A stretch of DNA of 64,000 bases from Lepus europaeus (GCF_033115175.1 NC_084850.1:1735024-1799023); one strand, 5' to 3'; shown: positions 38,590-50,750, numbered from the stretch's first letter. Made by a program: numbers and translations. Notes: generated by a model not told the origin, from the sequence alone.

Positions 38590-39488
38590 TGACCAATTTT
38601 TAACTCACATTTTACTGGATGTTTTAGCAACATTTAACACGAGAGATATTGCTCTCCTCCTAGAAACACTTTCCTCTTGTTTTCCAGGACTCTTCACTCT
38701 CCTGCTTTCCCTCCTACTCCACTCATGGCTCCTCTTTAGTCTTCTGTGGCTCCATCCCATCTCACATTCCCTCCCCCAGCCAACCTCTTAGCTTTGGAAG
38801 GACTCAGGACTCAGTCATTGGGACTCTTCTTTATTATACTCATTTCCATGGTGATTTCAATCTATGTTGTAAATTTAAAAATCATCTAGGGGGCTGGTGT
38901 TGTGATCTAGTGGGTTAAGCTGCTACCTGTAGCACTGGTATCCCATGTCCCATCTGCTTCACTTCTGATCCAGCTCCCTGCTAATGTACCTGGGAAAGTA
39001 GCACAGGATGGCCCAACTGCTTGGGCCCCTGCACCCACATGGGAAACCCAGATGATTCTCCTGACCCCTGGTTTCAGCCTGACTTAGCTCTGGCCATTGC
39101 AAGCATTTGGGGAGTGAACCAGCAGATAAATGGTCTCTCCCTCTGTCTCTCCCTCCCTCTGTAACTCTTTCAAATAAATAAATATCATCTGGACACTAAA
39201 GACTTCTAGGTTTACATTTCTAACTCGGGCCCTTTCCTTGAGTTCCAACATCTCTTGCATATCTATTAGGTATCCCACTCTGTGCCCCAAACCAAATATA
39301 CTAGCTGGCCCTTCCAGATCCATCCTCTTTGCAGCTGTCTACCATATTTGGTGGCCATTCCATCTTTCCAGTGGCTTGGACCAAAAACCTTCATGTCATC
39401 CTTGACTCTTTTTCTCATTTCCCACATCCAATCCATCAGCAAAATCCTTGGGCTGGCTCTTTCCAGTAAATCCATAATCTGACCACTT
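38590..39488 (+). repeat. L2 LINE, split by a CSINE
   Basis: Left arm: TAGAAACACTTTCCTCTTGT, GGACTCAGTCATTGGGACTC. Right arm: GACCAAAAACCTTCATGTCA, TTGACTCTTTTTCTCATTTC and CCACATCCAATCCATCAGCA. The two arms are consecutive segments of L2. Confidence 0.85.
38888..39183 (+). mobile_element. CSINE inserted in the L2
   Basis: GGGGGCTGGTGTTGTGATCT head, GGGGAGTGAACCAGCAGAT, CAAATAAATAAATA tail. The target duplication is around AAATCATCTAGG / AATATCATCTGG. Confidence 0.92.
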
Positions 39489-40120
39489 ATTCCCATAGAT
39501 GGGTTGTTTGCATGAACATCGCTGCACTGAATATTCTTGTACACATCTGATGACATGAGAAAGAAATTCTCTAGACCAGTGGTTCCTAAACTTTGGCAGG
39601 CATCAGAAGCCCCCAGAAGGCCGGAACAACCCTGAGTGCTGCATCTCACTCCCAGAGATCCCCATTCTGAGTCCGAGTCAGGGCTGGACATTTGCATTTC
39701 TAACAATATCCCAGGTGAGGCAAATGCTGCAGCTAGGGTATATTATACCCAGAGGCAGAAATGCCAGGTTGCAGGGTATGTATGTGCATGTTCGGCCTGA
39801 CAACACAACATCAATTTTCCTGCCTAGAAGTCCCTAGTGCTCCACACCCTTGCCACCACTTGGTGTTGTCAGATGTGTTATGTTTTTTCAATGTGGTGAA
39901 TACAAAGATTTAGCTCATTGTGATTCCGAGTTGTGTTACCAGTACTCCCAATTTAAGGCATTTATTCTCAGATTGTAACAGTATATGCAGGGGTTTGGGG
40001 AGATAGGGACCAATATGCTTTTTGCAACACTGAAACTGGTTACAAACTAAGTTTCCACCAATAGATAAATTCATATAGTTTATAAGAGGATCATACATGG
40101 CTGATCAAAATGATGAGTTT
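39489..40120 (+). repeat. L1 LINE 3' part, split by a MER5/Charlie-type element
   Basis: CCATAGATGGGTTGTTTGCA, CATCGCTGCACTGAATATTC and, to the right of the DNA element, CACACCCTTGCCACCACTTG then GTTGTCAGATGTG are characteristic L1 segments. Confidence 0.65.
39574..39735 (+). mobile_element. MER5-like hAT-Charlie fragment
   Basis: CAGTGGTTCCTAAACTTTGG then CAGGCATCAGAAGC, and later GACATTTGCATTTCTAACAA followed by TATCCCAGGTGAGGC are the diagnostic MER5A ends. It sits inside the L1. Confidence 0.85.
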
Positions 40121-40121
40121 A

Positions 40122-40450
40122 TTTTTTTTAAAGATTTATTTTATTTATTTGAAAGAGTTACAGAGAGAGGTAGAAAAACACAGAGAGAGGTCTTCCATCC
40201 GCTGGTTCACTCCCCAAATGGCCACAACTGCAGGAACTAAGCCAATCCAAAGGCAGGAGCCAGGAGCTTCTTCCAGGTCTCCCACACAGGTGCAGGGGCC
40301 CAAGGACTTGGGTCATCTTCTACTGCTTTCCCAGGCCATATCAGAGAGCTGGATCAGAAGTGGAGCAGCTGAAACTCGAACCAGCGGCCATATGGAATGC
40401 TAGCACTGCAGGCCAGGGCTTTAACCTATTGTGCCACAGCACCGACCCCC
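40122..40450 (-). mobile_element. CSINE with perfect 15-bp target duplication
   Basis: Minus orientation: AAAGATTTATTTTATTTATT..TCCGCTGGTTCACTCCCCAA..GCCACAGCACCGACCCCC. AAAATGATGAGTTTA at 40107-40121 is repeated exactly at 40451-40465. Confidence 0.97.
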
Positions 40451-42086
40451 AAAATGATGAGTTTAGATCTCTAGTTATGGATCTGGAAAATACCTGTAAT
40501 ATATTATTGAACAAAAGGGGGGAAAAGCAGTTTGCATAAAAGCAAGAAACCTGACAGCATAGTGATATTTCATTTCTGTAAAATTGTCCAAAGGCATTTG
40601 AATGTTAACATTTTGATATTGTCTACTAGTTGGATTTTAAATCATTTTCATTATTTTTATGTTTGTTTTGTATTTGTGGTAATGTTCAACTTTTCAAAAA
40701 TGTGCACATCTTCTTTATCATTAAAAAAGCAATTTTCAAAAGTACATTTTCATATTTCTCATATTTGCATTATCTGTAGAAAGTATCCAGGAGGTTTCAC
40801 ATGAAACTGATCATAGTGACTGCCTCTGGGAAGTGGGTTTATGTGGGCTGAGTGGGAAGGTACTCGGAGCTTTCTCTTTATTCCTTTCTGTACTCTTTGA
40901 ATTTTTATGACAGCGTATTACTTTCATAATAAAAAACACTAATAAAAACAAAAAAGAGAGCTATTCTTAACATGCAAGGCAGCCCCTTCAGCCCCTGCCA
41001 CTGTGGGCCCAGCCCACCCAGCCAAGCTGGGGCCCCTAAATACTTCACAAGGAGCCCACTCAAGTTGTGCCAGACCTCCTCTGGCTGGGGAGCTTTTAAG
41101 CTACGGGCCAATGCCAGTTGTTGGGCTGACCAGAAGAGAGTTTCTCCTGCTTCTAGGGGCTGGCTTGAGCCAAGAGCAATGTGTCACCCCCATAAAGCAT
41201 GTGGCTGTGGGCACCTCCGCCCTCCAGAAAGCCCAGAGAGAAATGATTAACTTAACCAAAGAGCCATCATGCCGTCAGAAGCTAGAAAGCTCCAACCACA
41301 AACCCACCTGGGTTTCTGACCAAGCACTTTCACCTCTGTAAACGTGGGACTTTGGGGGGAAAAAGTGTGCAAAATCAGAAAGGTGTGGAGGCAGTGACTA
41401 TGAGCTGATCTACCACACAGTTGCATGACAGAATCCAGGGCTGCCTGGAGCTGTGAAAGAATTAATTACATGTAAAACATAAAAACCCAAACTTCACAGG
41501 GCTTGCACTGAGCACTCTGTGTGACAGGATATAGTTGTAGCTTCTCAAAGGCCACCAGAAAGGGTACCTCTTCCTCATGTAGCACTTATGAGCTATTGGC
41601 TACTGTTTAAGTCCATATACATGGCTCTGTCCCTTTGTGGAGCACAAGCTCTGGGAGCCCCAAGCATGCATATTTCTAAACTCAGGGTGAACAGTCACAA
41701 ATAGATGTCCCCTGTGATCACTATACAATCTGCCATGGCCCACTGTGCCAGTCTGGGTGGTGATGCGCAGAGCTGGGATCATGTTGCTTATCTGAAAGTT
41801 GTGCAGGTGGCAAAGCCTGTAGCATTCTAGGCCAAGGTATCCACCTTGAACAGGTGTACTCCTCCCCCATGGATGTCCTTGGAGGGCCTACGTTCTCTTG
41901 AATATACAAGTTTTGATCTTTAATAAGACAATATGAAGCAAAATCTCATGATGAGCAGCAGATGTAACCAGCCTTCAGCTGTCCTGGCATGATCGTATTT
42001 GGTCATTCTGAATGTTACTGTGAGGATAATGTTTGTTCACAAGTAGGAGCCCAGTAAATACTTGATGTATTATAAAAGCAGGTTGA

Positions 42087-42757
42087 GGGACTGGCGCTGT
42101 AGTATAGTGGGTAAAGCTGCCGCCTGCAGTGTCGGCATCCCATATGGGCATTGGTTCTAGTCCCGGCTGCTCCACTTCTGAGCCAGCTCTCTGCTATGGC
42201 CTGGGAAAGTAGTGGAAGGTGGCCCAAGTCCTTGGGCCCCTGCAGTCGAGTGGGAGAACTGGAAGAAGCTCCTGGCTCCTGACTTTGGATCGGCTCAGCT
42301 CCAGCAGTTGCAGCCATTTGAAGAGTGAACCAGTGGATGGAAGACCTCTCTTTCGGCCGGCGCCGTGGCTTAACAGGCTAATCCTCCATCTTGCGGTGCC
42401 GGCACACCAGGTTCTAGTCCCGGTTGGGGCGCCGGATTCTATCCCGGTTGCCCCTCTTCCAGGCCAGCTCTCTGCTATGGCCCAGGAAGGCAGTGAAGGA
42501 TGGCCCAAGTCCCTGCACCTGCATGGGAGACCAGGAGAAGCACCTGGCTCCTGGCTTCGGATCAGCACGATGCACTGGCCGCAGAGGCCATTGGAGGGAG
42601 AATCAACGGCAAAAAGGAAGACCTTTCTCTCTGTCTCTCTCTCTCACTATCCACTCTGCCTGTCCAAAAAAAAAGACCTCTCTCTCTCTCTATCTCTCTA
42701 TCTCTATCTCTCTGCCTCTCTGTAACTTTGCCTTTCAAATAAAAAATCTTAAAAAAA
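42087..42757 (+). mobile_element. CSINE, split by a younger CSINE
   Basis: Head GGGACTGGCGCTGTAGTATA. The body breaks at GAAGACCTCTCTTTC (42355) and resumes at GACCTCTCTCTCTC after 42672, then ends CCTTTCAAATAAAAAATC. Outer target duplication is around CAGGTTGA on both sides. Confidence 0.9.
42356..42672 (+). mobile_element. Young CSINE nested in an older CSINE
   Basis: GGCCGGCGCCGTGGCTTAAC head, AGGCTAATCCTCCATC block, CTGTCCAAAAAAAAA tail. It duplicated the host's AGACCTCTCT segment on insertion. Confidence 0.95.
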
Positions 42758-42790
42758 AATCAGGTTGAATTGTGCTTTTAAATTCATTTT

Positions 42791-43140
42791 GTTAAAGATT
42801 TATTTATTTATTTGAAAGAGTTACACAGAGAGAAGGAGAGGCAGAGTGAGAGGGAGAGAGGGAGAGAGAGAGACAGAGAGAGAGGTCTTCCATCCGCTGG
42901 TTCACTCCCCAATTGGCTGCAACGACTGGAGCTACGCCAATCCAAAGCCAGGAGCCAGGAGCTTCTTCTGGGTCTCCCATGCGGCTGCAGGGGCCCAAGG
43001 ACTTGGGCCATCCTCTATTGCTTTCCCAGGCCGTAGAGAGCTGGGTTGGAAGTAGAGCAGCCAGGACTCAAACCAGTGCCCATATGGGATGCCGGCATTG
43101 CAGGGGGTGGCTTTACCCACTATGCTACAGCGCCGGTCCC
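42791..43140 (-). mobile_element. CSINE inserted beside an older CSINE
   Basis: AAAGATTTATTTATTTATTT tail, a long GAGAGAGG tract, ACAGCGCCGGTCCCC head end. It lies in the tail of the older copy at 43141. Confidence 0.94.
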
Positions 43141-43459
43141 CTAAAGATGTATTTATTTATTTGAAAGGCAAATTTACAGAGACAGAGGGAGACAAAAGGA
43201 TCTTCCATTCTCTGGCTCATTGCCCAAATGGCCACAAATGGTCAGGGCTGGGCCAGGCCAAAGTCAGGACCCTGCAACTCCACCCGGTCTGCCTCATAGG
43301 TGCAGGGGCCCAACCACTTGGGCCATTCTCTACTGCTCTCCCAGGTATGTCAGCAGGGAGCTGGATGGGAAGTGGAGCAGCTGATATTTGAATCAGCTCC
43401 CATATAGGATACTGACTTGCAGGTAGCGGCTTAAACTATTGAGCCACAATGCTGGCCCC
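43141..43459 (-). mobile_element. Old CSINE
   Basis: A more diverged copy (AAGATGTATTTATTTATTTG to CCACAATGCTGGCCCC). TAAATTCATTTT at 42779-42790 and 43460-43471 brackets this copy together with the previous one. Confidence 0.9.
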
Positions 43460-44909
43460 TAAATTCATTTTTTAAAAGTCGCATGTACAAACCCACTGTA
43501 AAATATGGAAATCGTGTAGGGTTGTATGAAGGCCCCTGAAGGCATATTCTATGTCTTCCTCCACCCCATGATATAGGGCTTCAGGCAAATCCACATGTGT
43601 GTCCTCAGTACCCACCGTGAGCCAGGCCCCAAACCCAGTGGCTCTTGTCTGGTAGGAGAGACAATATTGCCACCAAGTACTGAAGAAGAATGAGTGCCCA
43701 GAGGTGGGAGGAGTTGCTGTAATGGGGCTGGGAAGAGGGTCTGTAAGTCCCTTAGAATAATAAAAAGAAGACATAAGAATCCCAAATGTTGTCAAATCAA
43801 CACTAAATGGGGGTTACAGGGGCTCCCAGGGGTCTCCTGTTGCATCAGCTTAGGAAGGACGGGAGGAGGGCAGGAAAACAGCATAGGCAGGCCTTTCCCT
43901 CCCCATAAAGTCAAGGTTCCACATAAAGTGCAGTAAAAGTGGAGTCATATTTGTCCATCTTGTATTAGCTCATCTTGTGGCCACTTTGATGTAGGTTTCT
44001 TGCAGCAGCAGAAATGTTCCTACGTGGCTGGGGTATACTTTCATCTCCCCTTTCCCTGGCCCCTGCTCTCAGCTTCCACCAGGGAGGCCTCCACCAGCCC
44101 TCTCTGCCCGAAGACTGGAGGAGTTCCACTGCTTGGCGCATCCCCATCCTGGGACAGGTGTTTGGCATGCATTGTGCCAAGGAATGGGCTTAGCCCAGAG
44201 GGAGTTGGGGCTGGGAAGGAGACAGAGGGGCTTGTTTGCATTGGTTACTTGCACAAATCTTTGATTTGGGAATTAGACGTGCCACATAAATAACCAGGGG
44301 AAGGGAAGGAAGCCCCCGCATCAACAACTCTCTTAGGAGTGGGGGGTGAAGTCTTTTTAGGATGCACTGAGGCTGAGGGGAGTGTGGGACAAGCAAGGAA
44401 AGACATGGCAAGGCAGAGGCTCTCTGGGGCCATATGGAGGAGACGCCAAGTGTTCGGGGGCAGAGGTAACTCCATGGCAGCGATGGGAGGGCATGGCATC
44501 ACCAGAGTAGTATGGGAAGGGTTAAGTATGTGTGGAATGATCCCAGAAGGCTGGGGAGGAGCCCCAGGCAGCTCCACTGCAAGGGAGCTGCCACTAGGAT
44601 GGAGCCTGCAAAGAGGGTGTCAGCAGTCACCTTTGGCAAGACTCATCTGGGTGCAAGGAACAGAAACCTACTCCCTACATGATGGCCTTTCCTTCTCCCC
44701 CAGAGGTTGGTGTAGCAGGAGGAACTTGGAGCAGCCAGCCTGTCCCAGAGGCCCTGATGAGGGGAGATTAAATTGGCTGTGAGATTGACATCTTAATCTG
44801 GTCTGTTTTAGTAACCACAGGAGACCTGAAATTTCCGAAACCTGCCCAAGAAGCTGTTAATAATATATAGGCAAGGCTTTGTGGCATAGTGGAGGGAGCG
44901 ATTAGAGGG

Positions 44910-45125
44910 TACACAGTTAGCTTTTTTATGTCCAGGTGCTGTGCCAAGTCCTTTACAGAAATAAGTTCATTCCATCCTTGCATCAGCCCTGTAAGATTAA
45001 TACTGCTATTGTCCTCATTTTACAGATGAGGACACTGAGGCACAGAGAGGCCAGTAGACTGCCCCAGGTCACACAGCTGGTGAGTGGTGGAGCTGTGATT
45101 TGAACCTAGGCTGAACTCTTACATG
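44910..45125 (-). repeat. MIR SINE
   Basis: A well-preserved reverse MIR: ATTTTACAGATGAGGACACT, GAGGCACAGAGAGG, CAGGTCACACAGCTGGTGAG and ATTTGAACCTAGGC. Confidence 0.92.
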
Positions 45126-45689
45126 TATGCTTATCATCTCATTGGGTGCAGAATGTTCAATTAGCTACTTACATGTGGAATTAGGAGGTGTTTGTGGCTA
45201 ATGATAGCCATAATGATGCTAATTACTGAGGACTTACCACATACTGGGCATTGGCAAGGCCCAGGGTTGGGGGTTGGGGGGACATGGACATAGAGCTTCT
45301 ACACCCTCACTGGGTGTGCCACCTTCCCAGTGCCTCAGTGTGGTCATCAAGCTGGAATCTCTCTGAATATCATCATCCTGGGGTTTTTAGGGAGGTTTCA
45401 TTACGTAGACGTTGTGTAGGCACCAATTTTTGCCATGTTCAAGTGTCACATGTACAATTATTTACTTAAAATACGTCATTTTATTGATTCATGTTTAAAA
45501 TTTACACATACCTAAAGATAAACTTTATACTACTAATATAGATGAAAGACTAGTATCATTTGTCATAAATAGAAAGTAGCCATAAAATGTATAATAAAAA
45601 CCAAATAATGTATTATCTAGCTCTGGTTTCCTGATGACTGCTTTGAAGGGAGACCTGTTTTCTTATTGTTAAAGTGGGAGATTCAGCAG

Positions 45690-46105
45690 GTGTTCAAGAG
45701 GCTCAAGATACACTAGTAACACAGTGTAGGGCAGTTGCAAAAAGATGGACTTTTCAATAAATAGTGCTGGGGTAACTATCAACAAAATATCTATGGATCC
45801 TTCTTGCACACCAAATTTTAAAAGAGTTGATTCCAGATATACTGTAGATCCAAATGTGAAATGTAACAAAGCCTTTATGAGAAGGCTTTTATGAGACCAT
45901 TTTTGTAAATTTGGAGCAGCCAAAGATTTTTTAAACAAGGCAAAAAGGTGGGAAGTGTGAAAGAAAAATTTCAAAAATTGAACTAAATTAAAAAGAATAA
46001 CTTCTGTTCATCAGAATACAGTTTTAAGAAAGTGAGAGGATACTCAAAATGTGAGAGGAGATCTTCACAATATGGACATTTAACAAAACCCTCATCCAGG
46101 GTTTT
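45690..46105 (+). repeat. L1 LINE, ORF2 3' part
   Basis: AAATAGTGCTGGGGTAACTA, AACTTCTGTTCATCAGAATA and AATATGGACATTTAACAAAA are L1 ORF2-end segments; the frame is lost. Confidence 0.7.
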
Positions 46106-46129
46106 GCCCATAAATAAACAAGAAAGACA

Positions 46130-46412
46130 TGGCTTGGGATACTATCTCATATAACAGTACCTGAGTTTCAATCCTGGCTCTGCTCTCCATCCCAGCTTCC
46201 TGCTAGCATGCATCCTGGTAGGCAGCAGGTGAGGCTCAAGTGGTTGTGGTCCCCGTCACCCACGTGGGAGGTCCAGATTGAGTGCACTCACTCCTGGCTT
46301 TGGCTCTGGCCCATCCCTGAGTATCATGGGCATTTGAGGAGTGAGCTCATGGATGGAGTTCACTGTCTTTCTCTCTCGGTCTCTCAAGTACAAAAATTCA
46401 ACAAATATGTAT
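46130..46412 (+). mobile_element. Old diverged CSINE
   Basis: GAGTTTCAATCCTGGCTCTG, TCACCCACGTGGGAGGTCC, TGGCTTTGGCTCTGGCCC and TTTGAGGAGTGAGCTCATGG preserve the element order. Confidence 0.75.
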
Positions 46413-46419
46413 ATATTTT

Positions 46420-46470
46420 AAAGATTTATTTATTTATTCTAAAATCAGAGTTATACAGAGAGAGAAGGAG

Positions 46471-46522
<52 letters not shown>

Positions 46523-46778
46523 CCTCCATCCGCTGGTTCACTCCCCAGATAACCGCAATGGCTGGAGTTACTCTGGTGCGAAGCCAGGAGCCAGGAGCTT
46601 CTTCTGGGTCTCCCATGTGGGTACAGGGGCCCAAGGACTTGGGCCATCCTCCACTGTTTTCCAGGCCATAGCAGAGAGCTGTATCAGAAGTGGAGCAGCC
46701 AGGACTCGAATCAACACCCATATGGGATGCTGGCACAGCAGGCAGCGGCATTACCCACCAAGCCACAGCGCCGGCCCC
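46420..46778 (-). mobile_element. CSINE with an expanded (GA)n tract
   Basis: AAGATTTATTTATTTATTCT tail, about 48 bp of pure GA repeat in place of the usual short pyrimidine tract, CACAGCGCCGGCCCC head. Confidence 0.95.
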
Positions 46779-46780
46779 AA

Positions 46781-46782
<2 letters not shown>

Positions 46783-46826
<44 letters not shown>
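46783..46826. repeat. (TA)n microsatellite
   Basis: About 40 bp of pure TA immediately next to the SINE head. Confidence 0.95.
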
Positions 46827-46828
<2 letters not shown>

Positions 46829-46947
46829 AATTTAAAGCAGGTAAAAGATCTGTATAACTCCTTTATCAGTGTAGACCAATGGTTCAACATGAAAAGGTAC
46901 TCAACATCACAATTTCTCAAGAAAATGCTGATTAAAATCATGGGGCC

Positions 46948-47285
46948 ATGAGCTGGTGTTGTGGCATAGAAGGTTAAGCCTCTGCTTCCAGTGCCGGCAT
47001 CCCACATGGGTGCCAGTTTGAGTCCTGGCTGCTCTACTTCTGATCCAGCTCTGTGCTAATAAACTGTGAAAGTAGAGAAAGATGGTCCAAGTCCTTGGGC
47101 CCCTGCACCCACGTGGGAGACCCAGAAGAAGCTCCTGGCTCCTGGCTCCTGGCTTCAGACTGGCCCAGCCTCAGCCATTGTGGCCATTTAGGGAGTGAAC
47201 CAGTGGGTTGAAGATTTCAGGATCTCTCTCTCTCTCTCCATATATTTGCATTTTAAATAAATAAATACATCTTTTTAAAAAATAG
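46948..47285 (+). mobile_element. CSINE
   Basis: GAGCTGGTGTTGTGGCATAG head, GGGAGTGAACCAGTGGGTTG block, AAATAAATAAATACATC tail. CTCCTGG is tandemly repeated three times at 47131-47151. Confidence 0.92.
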
Positions 47286-47312
47286 AAGGTGGAAACTTAA
47301 AAGATAGAAACC

Positions 47313-47444
47313 ATGAGGGTATTTCAAAAACTTGTGGAAAAATGAAATTAAAGACATATTTATTTTAGTGCAAGACATTTTTTAAATTTAAGCATTTTTT
47401 CCATAATATACATTTTTCCATGAATTTTTCAAAGATCCCTCATA
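47313..47444. mobile_element. Mariner-like MITE with inverted ends
   Basis: 132 bp. The left end ATGAGGGTATTTCAAAAACT and the right end (reverse complement ATGAGGGATCTTTGAAAAAT) form imperfect inverted repeats of about 32 bp that include TGGAAAAATG. No coding capacity. Confidence 0.75.
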
Positions 47445-47607
47445 CCAAGTGTTGACAAGGATGCATGGCAACTGAAACAGAAATGTCTGTTGTTAGACAT
47501 CGGGGCAGTAGTTCTACTGTTTTTGGCCTGGATGCTTTTACATGGATATGTTTTCTTTGCAGCCATCATCAAGCTGCACACTCAGGTGTGACATGCACTT
47601 TTTAAGT

Positions 47608-47805
47608 CTATATAGTCATCTCTCCATGCCTGCTGGGGGATTGCTTTCAGGACTCCCCATGGATAGCAAAAGTTCATGAAGGCTCAAGTCCCTCATGTAA
47701 AATAATTGTGCAACCCTTCCATATGCTTTCAGTCATCTCTAGTTTTCTGATAATCCCTAATAGAATGTGAATGCAATGTACAAACACTGTATGTTTTAGA
47801 AGAAA
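47608..47805 (+). mobile_element. Tigger-type (MER2-like) remnant
   Basis: GGGGGATTGCTTTCAGGACT, GGCTCAAGTCCCTCATGTAA and CTGATAATCCCTAATAGAAT parallel the copy at 6376. Confidence 0.65.
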
Positions 47806-48588
47806 ATTATTAGAGAGTTAAAAAGCATGAGATGAACAGACTCTGAGGATTTTTACTTTTTTAAGTTTTCCTTTGTTTTGTGTTTTTTTTTCCCCCACAA
47901 TTTGAAGAATTGAAAGAGGAGAATTGAGCAGGGGCAGTCTTCCTTTCTTCGTTATTGAACACAAGCGGTCTTTGTACCACAGACAAGAATCAAGTCCATC
48001 TGCTGGGACATATAGGAGAGGTTTCCAGTGGGCAATGCTAACAGTGGTTATCCCCAGCATATGGTGCTCTGGGCCACTGGGTGGAGGACGAAGGGGAGAC
48101 CACATGGAGTCAGGGAAACTGGGGGTGGGGCTGTTGCTGTCATTCAGGTTAATTAGTGGCAAAGCCAAAGGCAGGACTCTAACCCTAGGCTCCTGACTTC
48201 ATCCACTGTAGCATGTCCACTGTATGTCCACCAAAAACTCTGGCACAGCAGGGACAATTCCAGTCTTGTCCCTCTTCACTATGTCCCATGGACCATGCTC
48301 TGACTCTTCCTCAACTCCAGCTTCTCGCTTACACTGAATCTAGCTTCCAGGAGGCTCCTGTCTCCAAGCCTTGCAAGTAGGTGCTTGCTTAGCTAAACTC
48401 ATGGTCACATACTGGGGTCCTGAGCACCCAGAACAGAGAGATTCTTCTTGATTCTACTAGGTAAGGAGTGCAGAGGCCTTTAGGGTCACAGGGGCTCATT
48501 CTCAGCAGTATTTGAAAGCACACAAACTTTTGTACCTTTTGTTCAGCATTGCTAATAAGATGTGGGGACAGTGCAAGTGATGTGGTTA

Positions 48589-48606
48589 ACACACACACAC
48601 ACACTC
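48589..48606. repeat. Short (AC)n microsatellite
   Basis: Eight or nine AC units. Confidence 0.8.
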
Positions 48607-49014
48607 CATTACAGAAACCATTTGTGCTGTGCATGTTTGATAGGCTTGGTGTGCTCACGGCTGGCCATTTTCTGAAGCCTGTGGTGCCGAGGTGAGTACA
48701 AGGCCCTCCTTGGCCATGTTCCTGGGATGGTTGTGAAAGGCACAGCATGTTACCACAAGACAAGGCTCACAGCCCAGCAGTCACTAGACTTCACTTGTGG
48801 CTAAATCTGGGCACAGAATGGGGATGATGTCACTAGGGCTTCATGTTATTTCATCCAATTAACTGAGAGTTAATTAGTATTTCCAAAGTGCTTTGAAGAT
48901 GAGGAGCACTGTTTATGCCCAGTTGGGGTGGCAGTGGCAAGCTATGAGAAGCAATACAGGGAGCACTGACAGTGGCAATGATTCTACCTCCGACTTGTGA
49001 GGCTGTTATGAAAG

Positions 49015-49472
49015 TGTCTGAGTTTTCTGGGGTTGCTAGAACCAACTACCACAAACTGGGTGGCTTAAACAGAAGAAATGAGACCAAAAACCTGAAATCA
49101 AGGGGCTGGCATGGCCAAGCTTCTCCAAAAACTTCTAGGGAAAATCCTTGCATCCTCCAGCTCCTGGCAGCCCCAGGTATTCCTTGGCTTGTGGACACAT
49201 CACTCCAATTGCTGCCTCTGTCCTCATTCTGTTTGGGGTCTGTGTCTCTATTTTCCTGTTCTTATGCTTTTGGGGAAAACTTATTTATTTACTTATTTGA
49301 AAGGCAGAATGATACAGAGAGTGAAACATTGGCAGAGGGAGGGAGAGAGTGAGAGAATGTGTGTGTGTGAGAGACAGATATCCCATTTGCAGGTACTTCC
49401 CTGTTATTCTTTTTAAATATTTATTTATTATTTGAAAGTCACAGTTACAGAGAGGGAGGGAGGGAAGGAGGA

Positions 49473-49525
<53 letters not shown>

Positions 49526-49945
49526 TTCCACCTGCTGATTCACTCCTCAAATGACCACAATCACAGTGGCCAGTGCTGGGCCAAACTAAAGTCAGGAGCC
49601 CAGAATGCCATCTGGGTCTCCCACATCGGGGCAGGGGCCAAAATACTTGGATCATCTTCCGCTGCTTTCCCAAGTCCATTAGCAGGGAGCTGGATCAGAA
49701 GTGGAGCAGCCAGGACTTGAACTGATGCCCATAATGGATGCCAGGGTCACAGGTGGCAGCTTAACTCTCCATGCCACAACACTGGTCCCTACTTTCCTGT
49801 TCTTATGAGGACACCTTTATGTTAGATCAGGCTCACCCTAATGACATCATATTCACTTGATTACATCTACAAAGACCCTTTTTCCAATAGAGTCACACTC
49901 ATAGGTACCAGGGGTTACCACTTCAATGTATTTTTTGTCTAAGAT
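49015..49945 (-). repeat. LTR-like repeat (MLT1-type or relative), split by CSINEs
   Basis: Reverse copy of the family seen at 9.0 kb: GGGGTTGCTAGAACCAACTA, CACAAACTGGGTGGCTTAAA, then after the SINEs GATTACATCTACAAAGACCC and AGGTACCAGGGG. Confidence 0.7.
49267..49791 (-). mobile_element. Two stacked CSINEs in one target duplication
   Basis: TTTTCCTGTTCTTATG (49251-49266) and CTTTCCTGTTCTTATG (49792-49807) flank a diverged partial minus copy (about 49275-49405) and a fuller minus copy (about 49410-49790). The latter contains a (GA)n expansion at about 49478-49520. Confidence 0.85.
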
Positions 49946-50264
49946 TTACTTACTTTTTATTTGAACGGCAGAGCTACAAAGAGGCAGAGGCAGAGAGAGA
50001 GAAAGGTCTTCCATCCGCTGGTTCACTCCTGAAATGGTCACAATGGCCAGAGCTGAGCTGATCTGAAGCCAGGACCCAGGAGCTTCCTCTGGGTCTCCCA
50101 CGTGGGTGCAGGGGTCCAAGGAGTTGGGTCATCCTCCACTGCCTTCCCAGGCCATAGCAGAGAGCTGGATCAGAAGTAGAGCTGTTGGGACTCAAACTGG
50201 TGCCCATATGTGATGCTGGTGCTACAGGCGGTGGCTTTACCCACTACTCCATAGTGTCAGCCCC
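49937..50264 (-). mobile_element. CSINE
   Basis: TAAGATTTACTTACTTTTTA tail, TTCCATCCGCTGGTTCACTC, CCATAGTGTCAGCCCC head. Target duplication TCAATGTATTTTTT / TCAACGTATTTTTT (49923-49936, 50265-50278). Confidence 0.95.
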
Positions 50265-50624
50265 TCAACGTATTTTTTTGGGGCGGGGCACAAAGAAATG
50301 CATAACACTGCCCATCTGGTTTCTAATGGCTAATGGCGGCATCATGGCTGTGCGTCTCCCTTGCTCCTCCTTTTCTCAGAACAGGAACCTAGGAGTGACT
50401 GAAAGGGACAAATGCTTCTAGAAGGAGCTGAACAGAAGAGTCTAGAAGAGGATTGCTGTTATAATAGCTCTTCTTTCAATGAATGAGATTTGCTTCTTGA
50501 AGGATCTTGCGCAAATTCCAGGCCCTTTTTGAGGGTTGGCCCCTTCATCTGAGAAATGGGTAGGGGGGTTTTGGCCTAGGTTTCATTTTTGTTTTCAACA
50601 ATTTTCTGAAAGACCAACAACATC

Positions 50625-50672
50625 TTTTCAAAAAACATATTTATTTGATAGGCACACATGGAGGAGGGGAGG

Positions 50673-50719
<47 letters not shown>

Positions 50720-50750
50720 CTGATGTGGGATGCAGGCATCTTAACCAGCT
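50625..50750 (-). mobile_element. Internally deleted old CSINE with (GA)n
   Basis: ATATTTATTTGATAGGCACA tail and GAGAGGTCTGATGTGGGATG head fragment, joined by about 40 bp of pure GA. The body is missing. Confidence 0.7.

Noticed and set aside
46470..46520. Regular repeats that could suggest a CRISPR-like or satellite array
   Set aside because: These are simple GA/CT/TA tracts inside or beside SINEs. There are no spacers and no repeat units of CRISPR size.
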